The notes: generated by a model not told the origin, from the letters alone. A stretch of 64,000 nucleotides of DNA from Homarus americanus (GCF_018991925.1 NW_024726258.1:1-64000), one strand, 5' to 3'. Shown: positions 1-12,175, counted from the first letter of the stretch. Program-made: numbers and translations.

Positions 1-2550
1 GTAACACTGACCACTGGGGTCTGGATAAACACCCTCAGGCCTCTACTTGTAACACTGGCCACTGGGGTCTGATAAACACCCTTTGTGGCCTCTACTTGTA
101 ACACTGGACCACTGGGGTCTGTTAAACACCCTTGTACTTACTTGTAACACTGGCCACTGGGGCCTGATAAACACCCTTTGTGGCCTTCTACTTGTAACAC
201 TGACCACTGGGGTTCGATAAACACCCTTGTGGCCTTACTTGTAACACTGGACCACTGGGGTCTGATAAACACCTTTGTGGCCTTACTTGTAACACTGACC
301 ACTGGGGTTCGATAAACACCCTTTGTGGCTCTACTTGTAACACTGACCACTGGGGGCTGATAAACACCTCAGGTTTCTACTTGTAACACTGACCACTGGG
401 GCTGATAAAACACCCTTTCAGGTTTCTACTTGTAACACTGACCACTGGGGTTCGATAAACACCCTTTGTGGGCCTCTATCAACACTGACCACTGGGGTCT
501 GATAAAAGTCAATTCTTTTTGTGGCCTCTACTTGTAACACTGGCCACTGGGGCCTGGATAAACACCTTTTGTGGCTCTACTTGTAACACTGACCACTGGG
601 GGTTCGATAAACACCCTTTTGTGGCTCTACTTGTAACACTGACCACTGGGGTTCGATAAATTCTTTGTGTTTCCTATTTGTAACACTGCTGGGCTAGGGG
701 TTCGATAAACACCCTTTGTGGCCTTCCTTTACTTGTAACACTGACTGCCACAGGGCCCTGACAAAGTCCTTGCAAGTCTCTTTACTTGTAACACTGGACT
801 ACTGCCGAAGGATAAACACCCCTTTTGTGGCTCTTACTTAACACTGGCCACAGGGGTCTGGATAAACACCCTTTTGTGGCCTTACTTGTAACACTGACCA
901 CTGGGGTCTGGATAAACACCCCTTTGTGGCCTCTACTTGGTAACACTGACCATCATTGGGGGCTCTGATAAAACGACCCTTTGTGGCCTCTGCATTTCTG
1001 TAACACTGACCACTGGGGTCTGGATAAACACCCTTTGTGGCTCTCTATTTGTAACACTGACCACTGGGGTCTGATAAACACCCTTTGTGCCTCTACTTGT
1101 AACACGGGACCACTGGGGTTCGATAAACACCCTTTTGTGGCCTTGCTTGTGTAACACTGACCACAGGGGTTCAATAAACACCCTTTGTGGCCTTTACTTG
1201 TAACACTGGACCATCAGTCTGATAAACACCCTTTGTGGCTTTACTTCTCTGTAACACTGACCACTGGGGCCCGATAAACACCCTTGTGCCTCTACTTGTA
1301 ACACTGACCACTGGGGTCTGATAAACACCCTTTGTGGCTCCTACTTGTAACACTGACCACTAGGGGCTGATAAAACACCCTTTAGGCCTTTACTTGCAAC
1401 ATTGACTACGGTGGTCTGATAAACAATTCTGCGGCTCTACTTGCAACACTGACCACTGGGGTTCGATAAAACACCTCAGGGGCTACTACTTGTAACACTG
1501 ACCACTGGGGTCTGACAAACACCCTTTGTGGCCTTCTACTTCAGTAACACTGACCACTGGGGGTCTGATAAACACCCTCAGGCCACTACTTGTAAATACC
1601 GACCACTGGGGTCTGACAAACACCCTTGTAAGTTTCTGCATTTCTGCAACACTGACCACTGGGGTCTGATAAACACCCTTGTGGCCATCATTTCAGTAAC
1701 ACTGACCATCAGTCTGATAAACACCAGCCAGGCTTCTACTATAACACTGACACTGGGGTCTGATAAACACCCTTTGTGGCTCTACTTGTAACACTGACCA
1801 CTGGGGTTCGATAAACACCTTTGTGGCCTCTTTCAGGAACACTGACCACTGGGGTCTGATAAACACCATTTAGGCTCTACTTGTAACAACACTGACCACT
1901 GGGGTCTGATAAACACCCTTTGTGGCCTCTACTCTGTAACACTGACCACAGGGGTCTGATAAACACCCTTTGTGGCCTCTACTCTGTAACACTGACCACA
2001 GGGGTCTGATAAACACCCTTTGTGGCCTCTACTCTGTAACACTGACCACAGGGGTCTGATAAACACCCTTTGTGGCCTCTACTCTGTAACACTGACCACT
2101 GGGGTCTGATAAACACCCTTTGTGGCCTCTACTTGACCACTGGGGTTGATAAACACCCTTTGTGGCCTCTACTCTGTAACACTGACCACTGGGGTCTGAT
2201 AAACACCCTTTGTGGCCTCTACTCTGTAACACTGACCACTGGGGTCTGATAAACACCCTTGAACACCCTTTGTGGCCTCTACTCTGTAACACTGGCCACT
2301 GGGGTCTGATAAACACCCTTTGTGGCCTCTACTCTGTAACACTGACCACTGGGGTCTGATAAACACCCTTTGTGGCCTCTACTCTGTAACACTGACCACT
2401 GGGGTCTGATAAACACCCTTTGTGGCCTCTACTCTGTAACACTGACCACTGGGGTCTGATAAACACCCTTTGTGGCCTCTACTCTGTAACACTGACCACT
2501 GGGGTCTGTTAAACACCCTTTGTGGCCTCTACTCTGTAATACTCTTGGGA
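1..2550. repeat. 50-bp satellite, array A (about 50 units)
   Basis: Head-to-tail array whose unit contains TAACACTGACCACTGGGGTC, then TGATAAACACCCTTTGTGG. In the right-hand part (about 1870-2540) the unit is exactly 50 bp and nearly perfect. To the left, units carry many 1-3 bp indels and substitutions. The array runs off the window's left edge, so its true length is unknown. All short open frames inside (for example the peptides with repeated 'KGCLSDPSGQCY' on the minus strand) are reading-frame artefacts. The same unit in the same orientation forms array B at 53932-55405. Confidence 0.97.
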
Positions 2551-2570
2551 CTACCGCTCACAGGATGATT

Positions 2571-2611
2571 ATGGGGTGCACAATGAACTGGCTGCTGTCC
2601 TCGGCAAAATT
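2571..2611. repeat. Right-hand flank of satellite array A, shared with array B
   Basis: About 40 bp beginning ATGGGGTGCACAAT and ending CGGCAAAATT directly follow the last satellite unit. The same segment follows array B at 55426-55466, and a diverged form lies at 14795-14832. It is therefore part of a dispersed element in which the satellite is embedded. Confidence 0.8.
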
Positions 2612-2945
2612 AAAAAAAAATAATCATATTGTCGGCCACACGATCATCACCCAATATTAACCAGAACACTCAGCTCAGATCATGGCTCAAATTCCTCCTG
2701 GTCCTTCACCTCCCTCCACCCCTTCACCTCCCTCTCAATTTATCATTTCCTCCGTCGGTAAATTTTTACAAGTGGACAACCATAGATTTTTTGTTGAGCA
2801 GCACTTTGTTCAACAACCAAAAATCATTACAACTAACCTAACCTAACCTAACCTAACCTAAACTAATCTAACCTAACCTAACAAATTTATTTTTGTTACA
2901 ATGATAATAAAAACGATTTCTTTACTTACCACTTCAGAGTAGACT
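2612..2945. other. Spacer without recognised gene
   Basis: Mixed-composition DNA with no convincing coding segment. It contains one CCTAA block (2834-2881) and an AT-rich stretch. A 70-codon open frame at 2629-2841 has no recognisable domain and is best regarded as chance. Confidence 0.5.
2834..2881. repeat. Interstitial (CCTAA)n block
   Basis: About nine CCTAA/CTAAC pentamers with a few substitutions. This is the complement of TTAGG, the arthropod telomere unit. It is too short and too internal to be a telomere. Confidence 0.85.
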
Positions 2946-3280
2946 GCCAGGTGGCCGGTAATAAAGTCACAGGAAAAAAAGTCACAGAAAAAAAGTCACA
3001 ATTTTGGCCAGGAAAAAAAGTCACAGGAAAAAAAGTCACAATTAATTTATGGTGGCCGGTAATAAAGGTTAGGTTAGGTTAGGTTAGGTTAGGTTACCAT
3101 CAGTTCTGCATATTCCTTTACTGAAACTGATTGACATATTAACCTTAAATAATGTGAGAATTCGATAGTTAACTTTTCTTTTTTTCCTGTGACTTTTTTC
3201 CTGTGACTTTTTTTCCTGTGACTTTTTTTCTGTGACTTTTTTACCTGTGACTTTTTTACCTGGATTCGACTGCCAACCAG
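2946..3280. mobile_element. Foldback-type inverted repeat
   Basis: The left arm (about 2948-3046) is a tandem series of GTCACAGGAAAAAA motifs. The right arm (about 3170-3275) is the same motif reverse-complemented (TTTTTTCCTGTGAC). The outer ends are CCAGGT and ACCTGG. Between the arms lie a repeated GGTGGCCGGTAATAAAG motif (near 2951 and 3050) and a TTAGG block. The structure would fold into a long A/T-rich hairpin. No transposase is visible. A foldback transposon or MITE is the simplest reading, but an inverted microsatellite pair is possible. Confidence 0.5.
3066..3097. repeat. Interstitial (TTAGG)n block
   Basis: Six GGTTA pentamers in the loop of the foldback structure, in the opposite orientation to the block at 2834-2881. 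Confidence 0.85.
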
Positions 3281-4075
3281 CACTGTAGACCAGGGCAGCA
3301 CCACCAACAGAGTACACCTAAACTTCCTCTTTACCGTACTTACCTTATCCTCTTCCCCACTGATCGGCCTGCTAGCTGTTTCGGCAGTCGGTCACGTCTC
3401 CGTTACACACTGTTGGCAAGTACTGGCTCCATAATGTTCTCTCGCCAGTGTTGGTCAAGAATGGCAGTAAGCTCTCACTCGTTGCCGTCACAACACTGGC
3501 AGATTGTTCCAATTGTTTACAACACTCACTACAAAAGAGACTGCCCTGACAGTTTCGTGAAGCCATAACACTGGCCAGCAACACATTGAGTAGATCATAA
3601 GCTTAGCAGCAGACACAGAGAGGAAAGTTAAAGGACTCATAACCAAAGTCCATAATCTGGTGATGTAGTTTGTGAGCTGAAGCAGAGATGGCGGTATGAT
3701 GACACAAGGGTCGAAACAGCTTCGGGTTTGGAAGGTTGGCACAGGAAGGTTGACCGGACTTGTCGAGTGTACATCCACACACACACACGCATGCACACAC
3801 ATGCTCATGCGCACATATACACACATGCACACATAAACGCACATGAACACATTCCCACACACACAAGTATTATTTTAGTTTAGATCATCCTGGGAATCTT
3901 AGGAATTTAACTATTGGAATCAGTAGTTAAGGCAATTCTAAAACTCTTGGCACCCAGTTAGGAGGTTAGTTCAGGGAAACGTCATATAAGAAAAGTGTCT
4001 CAGAATTATCAAAACTATTGATTGCAAAGATAACATTCCTAAGATTCCTCGTGTTGTCCGAAAGTTAGGCTTTAC
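3281..4075. other. Spacer with imperfect CA repeat
   Basis: No gene is recognised. An imperfect CA/CG/TG dinucleotide stretch lies at about 3776-3865. Minus-strand open frames across it (Cys/Val-rich peptides) follow from the repeat. The rest is ordinary unique-looking sequence. Confidence 0.5.
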
Positions 4076-4319
<244 letters not shown>

Positions 4320-4583
4320 CTACTGTAGAACACCTACCACTGTTCTGTCACTCGAAATCGAGTGGCACAATGATATGAGTTATCAACGGTGTCACCTTCG
4401 TTGGTGAGCTCTGAGGCCGATACAGGGCCGTGACGCTTGTCTTCCTCGGTATGCACACAACAACTCGCTCCAGGTGGGGATATTCTCTCGAGCTAAGGGG
4501 ATTAGCCAATCAGCTGCCGAGACCTAAGCATTATGAAAGGATGAAGAGGGTAAGGAGGGTAGGAGTTAAGAGAAAGGCTGGGA

Positions 4584-4622
<39 letters not shown>

Positions 4623-4925
4623 CGCTAAACTACCCATGTCACGCAAAGGAACTGTTCAGCCAATCAGAGGTCAGTAAACATGTGAGGCCACCCAAGGGGA
4701 CTGTTCAACCAATTAAAGACTAGAATTATGGTGACGTCCTCTAATGTTGATAATGCAAAGAATGGCAAATTTCCGCCAGCCCAAATATCTTTTTTTTATG
4801 ATTATCTAATTTTTACAATAGGTCATGTAACCTAACCTAACCTAACCTAATCTTCATGTGAACCCAGAATAGAAGTCAAGTTTGTAAGGGACGCCAAGAA
4901 TTTTTCCCTCAGTTTTGTCTTGGCG
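4320..4925. other. Spacer with (TC)n, CCAAT motifs and a CCTAA block
   Basis: A (TC)n run lies at about 4587-4620. CCAAT-type motifs occur near 4506, 4660 and 4711, each in a similar context (ctgttca[ga]ccaat at the last two). A CCTAA block is at 4828-4851. The 97-codon plus-strand open frame (4430-4723) crosses the TC run and has no domain. The CCAAT motifs could be promoter debris, but no gene is seen downstream. Confidence 0.45.
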
Positions 4926-4952
4926 GAGTGTGTGTGTGTGTGTGTGTGTGTC
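4926..4952. repeat. (TG)n microsatellite
   Basis: An uninterrupted TG run of about 13 units. Confidence 0.9.
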
Positions 4953-5109
4953 TGTGTGTCGTAAGCCTGGGCCACGTAGCGCACTATCTCGAGGACGGTC
5001 TGGCATACTTAGGGGTACTCAGAGCCAGATAAATACCCTTTTTTATGCCTTGTCCTATACCGTTAACAGAGCAGGTTTCCACCACTCTACACACACAGTG
5101 TACTCACCC

Positions 5110-5608
5110 CCCATCATTACGCCCACAGAATCCTGCCACCATCCCTCCTCTCCTCCCTCTCCTTTCTCCCATCAACCTCCTCCCCCCACCCCACACCCCT
5201 CCTCTCCTCCACCTCACATCTCCCTCTCTCCCTCTCCTCTCTCCATCCCCACTCTCCTCCCCCACACCTCCCCCCCCTCACACCTCCCTTCCACGCCTCC
5301 TCCTCCTCTCCCAAACCCACCCCAACACCCCTCCAGCACCACCCCAACACCTCTAGCACCACCCCAACACCTCCAGCACCACCCCAACACCTCCAGCACC
5401 ACCCCCCAACACCCCTCCAGCACCACCTCAACACCCTCCAGCACACCCCAACACCCCCTCCAGCACCACCCCCAACACCCCTCCAGCACCACCCCCAACA
5501 CCCTCCAGCACCACCCCAACACCCTCCAGCACCACCCCAACACCCCTCCAGCACCCCCAACACCCTCAGCACCACCCCAACACCTCCAGCACCACCCCCA
5601 ACACACAT
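5110..5608. repeat. C-rich tract and ~20-bp CAGCACCACCCCAACACC minisatellite
   Basis: The left half is CT/CCT-rich low-complexity sequence. From about 5330 it becomes a tandem array of 18-23 bp units (CCAGCACCACCCCAACACCT). The 255-codon plus-strand frame and the Gly/Trp/Cys-rich minus-strand frames exist only because the repeat lacks stop codons. Confidence 0.93.
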
Positions 5609-5685
5609 CTGTAACTTCAGCTTCAGGGATTAAAGACGAACCTCTGTGTAAGCACCGCCAGCATCCCCAGGTCCTGCAGTGATGA

Positions 5686-6235
5686 GTCGGCGCTTGAGTG
5701 CTTCCTCAGTTCACACACACGGTGCTCAAGGGCTTCCTGACCCTCAACAAGAAGGCCTCTCCCTATATCTCTTTGAATTTCAAGAAGACATGTGAGCGCT
5801 TGAGGAAATTAAAGAAGGGAGCTAGAGTGTTTGCCAGAATATTCAAGGCTCTTCCGTAGGTCAAAGAGACTCTCTCTCTCTCTGAATTCCAAGAAGATAT
5901 CCGAGGGTGCGGTTGACCTTAAAGAAAGCGCTTGAGTACGTTAACCGAATTCACATATGATCTTCTCTGCTTTTCTCAATTTATAAACGACTCTATATTC
6001 CGCAAAAAAGGAACCCTTAAGCGCTTGTTAACCTTAGAGAGAGAGTGCTTGAGCGTGACCAGGAATCTAAAATCACCTGCGGTATAGTAAGAGGCCGCTT
6101 GAGGGTTGGCAAAACATCTCAGAATGCCACTTGCCCTTGTAAATTTCACCGAGGGCCCTTAAGTGTATAGTGTATTCATAGTCATCCCTCAAGTGCTTGG
6201 TGAGTCACATTAAACGCTTGAGTGTTAGGTTTCAG
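5686..6235. repeat. Degenerate interspersed GCTTGAG repeat region
   Basis: The motif GCGCTTGAG or a close variant recurs at about 5691, 5795, 5929, 6022, 6048, 6093, 6194 and 6214, often followed by a TTGGC/TTAACC-like step and an AATTCAC-like step. The spacing is irregular (25-130 bp). This looks like an ancient, strongly diverged tandem repeat. No coding potential is recognised. Confidence 0.4.
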
Positions 6236-6261
6236 TCTCGGCTTTCATATGGCCAGTGGCT

Positions 6262-7470
6262 ATGATGTGTTTATATTGTGTGTTTGTGTGTCATGTGTTT
6301 GTGTCGTGTGTGTCATGTGTTTGTCGTGTGTGTGTCATGTGTGTGTGTGTGTCATGTGTTTGTGTCGTGTGTGTCATGTGTTTGTGTCATGTGTGTCATG
6401 TGTCATGTCATGTGTTTGTGCCGTGTGTGTGTCATGTGTGTGTGTGTCATGTGTTGTGTCATGTGTTTGTGTCTGTGTGTCATGTGTTTGTGTCATGTGT
6501 TTGTGCCGTGTGTGTGTCATGTGTTTTGTGTCGTGTGTGTCATGTGTGTGTGTGTCAGTGTGTGTGTGTCATGTGTTTGTGTCGTGTGTGTCAGGTGTGT
6601 GTCACATGTCATGTTTGTGTGTTTTTATCATGTGCATGTCATGTTGTGTTTTGTATCATGTGCATGTCATGTTGTGTTTGTGTCATGTGCATGTCATGTT
6701 GTGTGTTTGTGTCATGTGTCCGTCATATGCGTGTCAAGTTGTGCGTTTGCATCATGTGTGTGTCATGTTTTGTCATGTGCATGTCATGTTGTGTTTGTGT
6801 CATGTGCATGTCATGTTGTGTTTGTGTCATGTGTCCGTCATATGCGTGTCATGTTGTGTGTTTGTATCATGTGTGTGTCATGTTGCGTGTTTTTGTCATG
6901 TGCATGTCATGTTGTGTTTGTGTCATGTGCATGTCATGTTGTGTTTTGTGTCATGTGCATGTCATGTTGTGTTTGTGTCATGTGCATGTCATGTTGTGTT
7001 TGTGTCATGTGTGCTTGTGTCATGTTGTGTGTTTGTATCATGTTGTGTGTCTGCATCATGTTGTGTGTTTGTATCATGTTGTGTGTCTGCATCATGTAGT
7101 GTGTTTGTGTCATGTAGTGTTTGTGTCATGTAGTGTGTTTGTATCATGTAGTGTGTTTGTGTCATGTAGTGTTTGTATCATGTAGTGTTTGTGTCATGTT
7201 GTGTGTTTGTATCATGTAGTGTGTCTGCATCATGTAGTGTGTTTGTGTCATAGTGTGTTTGTATCATGTAGTGTGTTTGTGTCATGTAGTGTTTGTATCA
7301 TGTAGTGTTTGTGTCATGTTGTGTGTTTGTGTCATGTAGTGTGTTTGTATCATGTAGTGTGTTTGTGTCATGTAGTGTTTGTATCATGTTGTGTGTCTGC
7401 ATCATGTAGTGTGTTTGTGTCATGTAGTGTTTGTGTCATGTAGTGTGTTTGTGTCATGTATCATTTGTTT
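6262..7470. repeat. TGTGTTTGTGTCATG minisatellite (1.2 kb)
   Basis: Array of short GT-rich units built from TGTGT, TTGTGT and CATG blocks. There is an internal higher order: the middle (6640-7020) alternates GTGCATGTCATGTTGTG with TTTGTGTCATGTGC, while the right part uses TCATGTAGTGTGTTTGTG. Three overlapping 270-309 codon plus-strand frames rich in Cys/Val/His are all open at once, which shows they are artefacts of the repeat. Confidence 0.95.
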
Positions 7471-7479
7471 GTCCTGTCA

Positions 7480-7660
7480 CTGGAAGAGGTGGGACAACAG
7501 AGAGTGGTGGGAAGAGGAAGGGGAAGGAGTAGAGATAGGGGAAAGGGAAGAAATGGGGAAGGGAGAGGGAGGAGAAACGGGACGAGAGGAAATGGGAAAG
7601 AAGGGAAGGGGAGAGAGGGGAAGGGAGAAAAAGTTGGAAAGGGAGGAGGGAATGGGAAAG
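7480..7660. repeat. Purine-rich GGGAGA/GGAAAG tract
   Basis: Almost pure G/A on the plus strand with a few T/C breaks. The minus-strand Pro/Phe/Leu frame across it is an artefact. Confidence 0.85.
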
Positions 7661-8640
7661 GATTAATTTGAGAAGAGGAAAGAGTGGTGTTTGAAGGGAG
7701 TTCTGCTCTCAAAGGGGGAAGGAAGTCGTACTGGGTTTGAAGAAGGAGGAGTTCTGATCTTGTAGAAGGAAGGAAGGAAGGATACTGTAGTGCATTGTGA
7801 AGGAAGGAAGGAAGGTTGATGGTGAGGCAGGAAGGCCCCGGTAAAGGTCTCTCTTGAGTTAACGCTAAATGGTGTCTTGTCTACGGTGAAGGAGGGAAGG
7901 TTATGGAAGAGTCGAGCCCACGTGTGTCGCCCACGAGGCTGTCTCCAGGGGCAAGACAGAGCTAAACTCGAGTCAACAATAAGGTTGGCACTCCGCCTTA
8001 AAGTTATGGAGGAGGTGAACTTGTTGCAGGGCGGTGGTCGTGAGTGAGGGGGGAGGGGGGTTATTTCGGGCGGATGGTCCTGGCCCAAATCAATGACGAG
8101 CCACGTGAGTTGTGACGTCAGGAAGGGGGTGTGGCCAGAACGCACCACGTGACAATGACGTCCACGCAATTTCTTCCTACTAGGCGACCATCAACACACA
8201 TCAACCTTATCTTGATATCTACTACACAGTAATTTTCTTTGCTGTGTATCCGTAACATAATCCTTGACACGCAGCGAGATATAGAGGAAGAGAAAATGTT
8301 ATCAACTTCCACTTATTATTTTTTTTTGTCTCCGTGACAAGAAAGAAGGGGGGGGGCACCAGGAGGCAGCACAAGACAGCAACATTAACACATCTATAAA
8401 CTAGTAAGTGGTGACGCCGACAGCCTGCCGTGTGTGTGTGTGTTTTATGAGAGAGGCACTTTACTGTACCTGTCTATAAATAAGCGGCTCACGGTTTCCT
8501 AATCATCTTCTCGCCCAAACGGCCAGTAAGCTGATAAGTGGCGAAGATGATAAAAAAGGAGTCGCCACAAAGCTCTATACGTGAGTGTTGACAAACTTTC
8601 CGCCAAGATTATCCCTCAAGCGAGACTACGTGGTGTAGCA
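7661..8640. other. Spacer, no gene recognised
   Basis: Ordinary-composition DNA with a GGAA microsatellite at about 7763-7815, a poly-G stretch near 8350 and a short GT run near 8430. The 168-codon minus-strand frame (7663-8169) shows no domain, signal peptide or repeat, and has a low-complexity Ser/Pro composition. Nothing here can be supported as a gene. Confidence 0.45.
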
Positions 8641-8644
8641 GCAG

Positions 8645-9815
8645 AACCTACACCACCACAGCCTCGAGACTCCCACCCTCCACCACCACTGCCTCAGACT
8701 CCCACCCTACACCACCACGGCCCCAGAGACTCCTGCCCCACACCACCACGGCCTCAGAGACTCCCACCCCACACCACCACGGCCTCAGAGACTCCCACCC
8801 CACACCACCACGGCCTCAGAGACTCCTGCCCCACACCACCACAGCCACAGAGACTCCCGCCCTACACCACCACTGCCTCAGAGACTCCCACCCACACCAC
8901 CACGGCCTCAGAGACTTGCCCCACACCACCACGGCCTCAGACTCCCACCCACACCACCACGGCCTCAGAGACTCCCACCCCACACCACCACGGCCTCAGA
9001 GACCCCCGCCCTACACCACCACAGCCACAGAGACTCCGCCCTACACCACCACTGCCTCAGAGACTCCCACCCACACCACCACTGCCTCAGAGACTCCCAC
9101 CCTCCACACCACCACAGCCTCAAAGACTCACCTACACCACCACGGCTCAGAGACCCCACCCTACACCACCACAGCCTCAGAGACCCCACCCTACACCACC
9201 ACGGCCTCAGAGACTCCCACCCACACCACCAAGACCTCAGAGACTCCCACCCACACAACCAAGGCCTCAGAGACCTGCCCTCCCCTGCCGTGGCCTCAGA
9301 GATTCCCACCCCACACCACCACGGCCTCAGAGACTCCCTGCCCTCCCCTGCCGCGGCCTCAGAGACTCCTGCCCTCCCCCGCCACGGCCTCAGAGACTCC
9401 TGCCCTCCCCCCCACGGCCTCAAGAGACTCCCACCACACCACCACGGCCTCAGAGACTCCCACCTCCACCACCACGGCCTCAGAGACTCCCACCCCACAC
9501 CACCACGGCCTCAGAGACTCCCACCCTACACCACCACAGCCTCAGAGACTCCCACCCCACACCACCACGGCCTCAGAGACTCCCACCCTACACCACCAAG
9601 ACCTCAGAGACTCCCACCCCACACAACCAAGGCCCCGAGACTCCTGCCCTCCCCGCCGTGGCCTCAGAGACTAACCACCACGGCTTCAGAGACTGCCCTC
9701 CTCCGCGGTCTCAGAGACTCCTGCCTCCCCCCGCCACGGCCTCAGAGACTCCTGCCTCTCCCCGCCACGGCCCCAGAGACTGCCCCCTGCCGCGGCCTCA
9801 CACATTCTCTACGGC
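8645..9815. repeat. 31-bp minisatellite (about 37 units)
   Basis: The unit is CCTCAGAGACTCCCACCCC followed by ACACCACCACGG, 31 bp with small indels. A GC-richer variant (CTGCCCTCCCCGCC instead of ACACCACCAC) clusters at 9280-9420 and 9640-9790. Because 31 is not a multiple of 3, a ribosome would cycle through three peptides. The 449- and 252-codon frames are explained by the absence of stop codons in the unit. Confidence 0.96.
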
Positions 9816-9867
9816 CGGTGGTTATGTGGATCAAAGGGCTTACCTCCAACGGCCGCCTGAGGGAGAA

Positions 9868-10035
9868 TATGCCTTACCACCACCACCACCAACTCCACCA
9901 GGACCCCACCTCCACTACCACCACCACTAACCCACCAGGACCTCCACCTCCACCACCACCACCACCAACTCCACCAGGACCTCCACCACCACCACCACCA
10001 CCGACTCCACCAGGACCTCCACCTCCACCAATCTA
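9868..10035. repeat. CCACCACCA / CCAGGACCTCCA low-complexity tract
   Basis: A (CCA)n tract mixed with a roughly 36-bp higher unit containing CTCCACCAGGACCTCCACC. It abuts the LINE fragment that begins at 10036. The opposed LINE also ends at a CCACCA tract (14532). Confidence 0.9.
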
Positions 10036-10327
10036 TGTCAGGGATAATCTGAAGTGTTTAATAAATAAGGAAATAAAAACTGAGCTGATTACAGAAACAA
10101 TTTGGATAGAATTAATCAATGGTAGGGAAGAATTAATCACAGGAGTATTATATAGACCTCCTAATCTTGATAGAGTTAATGAGCGACTTATTTGGGACGA
10201 AATTCGCAGGGCTTCCATACACAACAAAGTCTGTATAGTAGGCGACTTTAACTTTAGCCCAATAGATTGGATCGACCTTACAGGACTGTTTCCTAAGTCA
10301 ACATATAACCGAACCCACCCGGGGCAA
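10036..10327 (+). pseudogene. LINE endonuclease fragment (EEP fold)
   Basis: The translation shows the middle of an apurinic-type endonuclease of non-LTR retrotransposons: a YVRDNLKC strand, a GVLYRPP motif, and the catalytic-region motif VGDFNFSPIDW. The family nicks the target DNA for target-primed reverse transcription. The N-terminal part is replaced by CCACCA repeat. The frame ends after THPGQ, while related copies continue with the NILDLVLSNRENL segment, which is present here in another frame (about 10325-10380). Confidence 0.85.
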
Positions 10328-11149
10328 TGATTAATATACTCGATTTAGTTCTGTCAAACAGAGAAAATCTCAATAGTAATGTCGAGGAAGGGAATGAACT
10401 TGCTAACAGCTATTAAAAAGAAATAAGATTCCAATTAGAATTTAATGGCAGTCGCAAGTCCATTAAAGTCCCAGATTTCAGAAGGGCAAACTTTGATAGG
10501 TTGAAAGGGCAGCTGAGAGAAGGTGTATCACGTCTGGGGATGGATTACATAACCTCGCGTGAGGTAACCTCAAACACTGCACCCACAGAGGGCGACCTCA
10601 CTTTACCTGGAGACCTGACAACGATATCCTCACAAATTATGACAGTTGAGGATGACCTGATCACAAGATCTGAGGTTGACGAGTTCCACAACAATTTAAA
10701 AAATGAGTTACTTAGTGCACAAAGGCAGATCAGATAACAATGAGCCCAAATGGATAATTAACTATTTAACAAATATTATTGGACAAAGCAAGGCTATAGA
10801 TAGGAGAATATATCACGGTAAAGTTTAACTTCTAGATTAGTATAGGGTATTGGCCGGTAGGGTTAAGACCGAGATAAGAAAAGCAAAGAGGAATAATGAA
10901 CTGAAGGTAGCAAGGGAGGCGAAGTCACACCCCAGGGGATTCTTTCAAAAGTACCAAACTAAAACACGAGAAAAGATTGGATCAATACAGTAGGATACCG
11001 GCGAGCTAACTGATAACGACGGAGAAATGAGCAATAATCTGAATAAATATTTTTCAACAGTTTTCACCACCGAAAATTGAAACATGATACCCGAGGCACC
11101 GACTATATACAGAGATAGTGAAGAAATAGATTAAGCGAGATGGTAGTGA

Positions 11150-12175
11150 CTAGGAACGATGTTTGTAAGCAAATAGACAAGCTAAAGCCTAATAAGTCAC
11201 CAGGTCCAGATGAGATATTTGCCAGAGTGTTAAAGGAATGTAAGGAAGAGCTTAGTGTGCCCTAAGCAAAGTTGTTTAACATGTCTTTAAAAACGGGTGT
11301 AGTACCAGAATCCTGGAGGATAGCGAATGTAATACCGATTTTCAAGAAGGGAGATAGATCACTATCCTCTAACTACCGTCCAATCAGTTTAACATCAATT
11401 GTAGGCAAATTACTTGCAGCAATAATTTCAAACTCTATTCGAAATCACCTAGAGAAACACACGTTGATCAATGATTCCCAACATGGCATCAAAAGCGGGC
11501 GTTCATGTCTAACTAATCTATTAACATTCTTTTCAGCTGTTTTCGAATCAGTGGACGACAGGCACGACTATGATGTGGTATATCTTGACTGCAGCAAAGC
11601 CTTCGACAGAGTCCCCCACTAAAGACTAATAAGAAAAGTGGAGACATTCTAAAATGGATTAAAACGTGGTTACAGGACAGGAAACAGTGAGTGAGCATTA
11701 ACGGCACTAAATCCGATTGGAGTAACGTCACTAGTGGAGGACCCCAAGGCTCAGCACTTGGAACATTATTATTTATTATATACAATATATATAAACGACA
11801 TATAATATCGGCATAGACAGCAACATAAGTAAAATTGCTAATGACACTAAAATAGGGCGAGCAATTAATTCTGACGAGGACTCCGCAAAACTACAGGAAG
11901 ATCTAAAAAAAAATTTCAAATGGTCTGAAAAATGGCAGATAAAATTCAATGTGGACAAATGTAAAATACTCAGTATAGGAGATGTAAACAGGGAAACCAG
12001 ATACCAGATGAACAACGATGCCATTGAGAAATCCGACTGCGAGAGAGATTTAGGAGTAATGATAAGTAGAAATCTTAAGCCAAGTAAACAATGTGTTTTT
12101 GCTCGTAACAAGGCTAATAAAGTACTTGAGTTCATACAAAGGAGTGTTAGTTACAAGACTAGCGAGGTTATCCTA
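11150..12175 (+). pseudogene. LINE reverse transcriptase fragments, family CR1-A
   Basis: The frame at 11272-11622 gives RT motifs in order: VPESWRIANVIPIFKKGD, the NYRPISLTS motif, NDSQHG, and YLDCSKAFDRVPH (the first catalytic block). It ends at a stop in HERL-type context. Downstream, 11951-12175 gives the post-RT segment with IEKSDCERDLGVMISRNLKP, which is diagnostic for this family. The FADD region near 11830 is frameshifted. Function is lost. Confidence 0.88.

Noticed and set aside
1..2550. CRISPR-like repeat array
   Set aside because: Units abut with no unique spacers, the genome is eukaryotic, and the 50-bp units diverge like satellite DNA.
2834..2881. Telomere end
   Set aside because: The block is 48 bp long and internal, with unique DNA on both sides.
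6222..7185. Three long Cys/Val/His-rich frames (273-309 codons)
   Set aside because: All three plus frames are open across a GT/CATG minisatellite, which is expected from the repeat.
7663..8169. 168-codon minus-strand frame as a gene
   Set aside because: No domain, signal peptide, splice context or repeat-independent signature. Length alone is not convincing in this composition.
8581..9930. 449-codon frame resembling a Pro/Thr-rich mucin
   Set aside because: The 31-bp unit is not a multiple of three and lacks stops in all plus frames. The peptide cycles through three unrelated texts, so there is no selected product.
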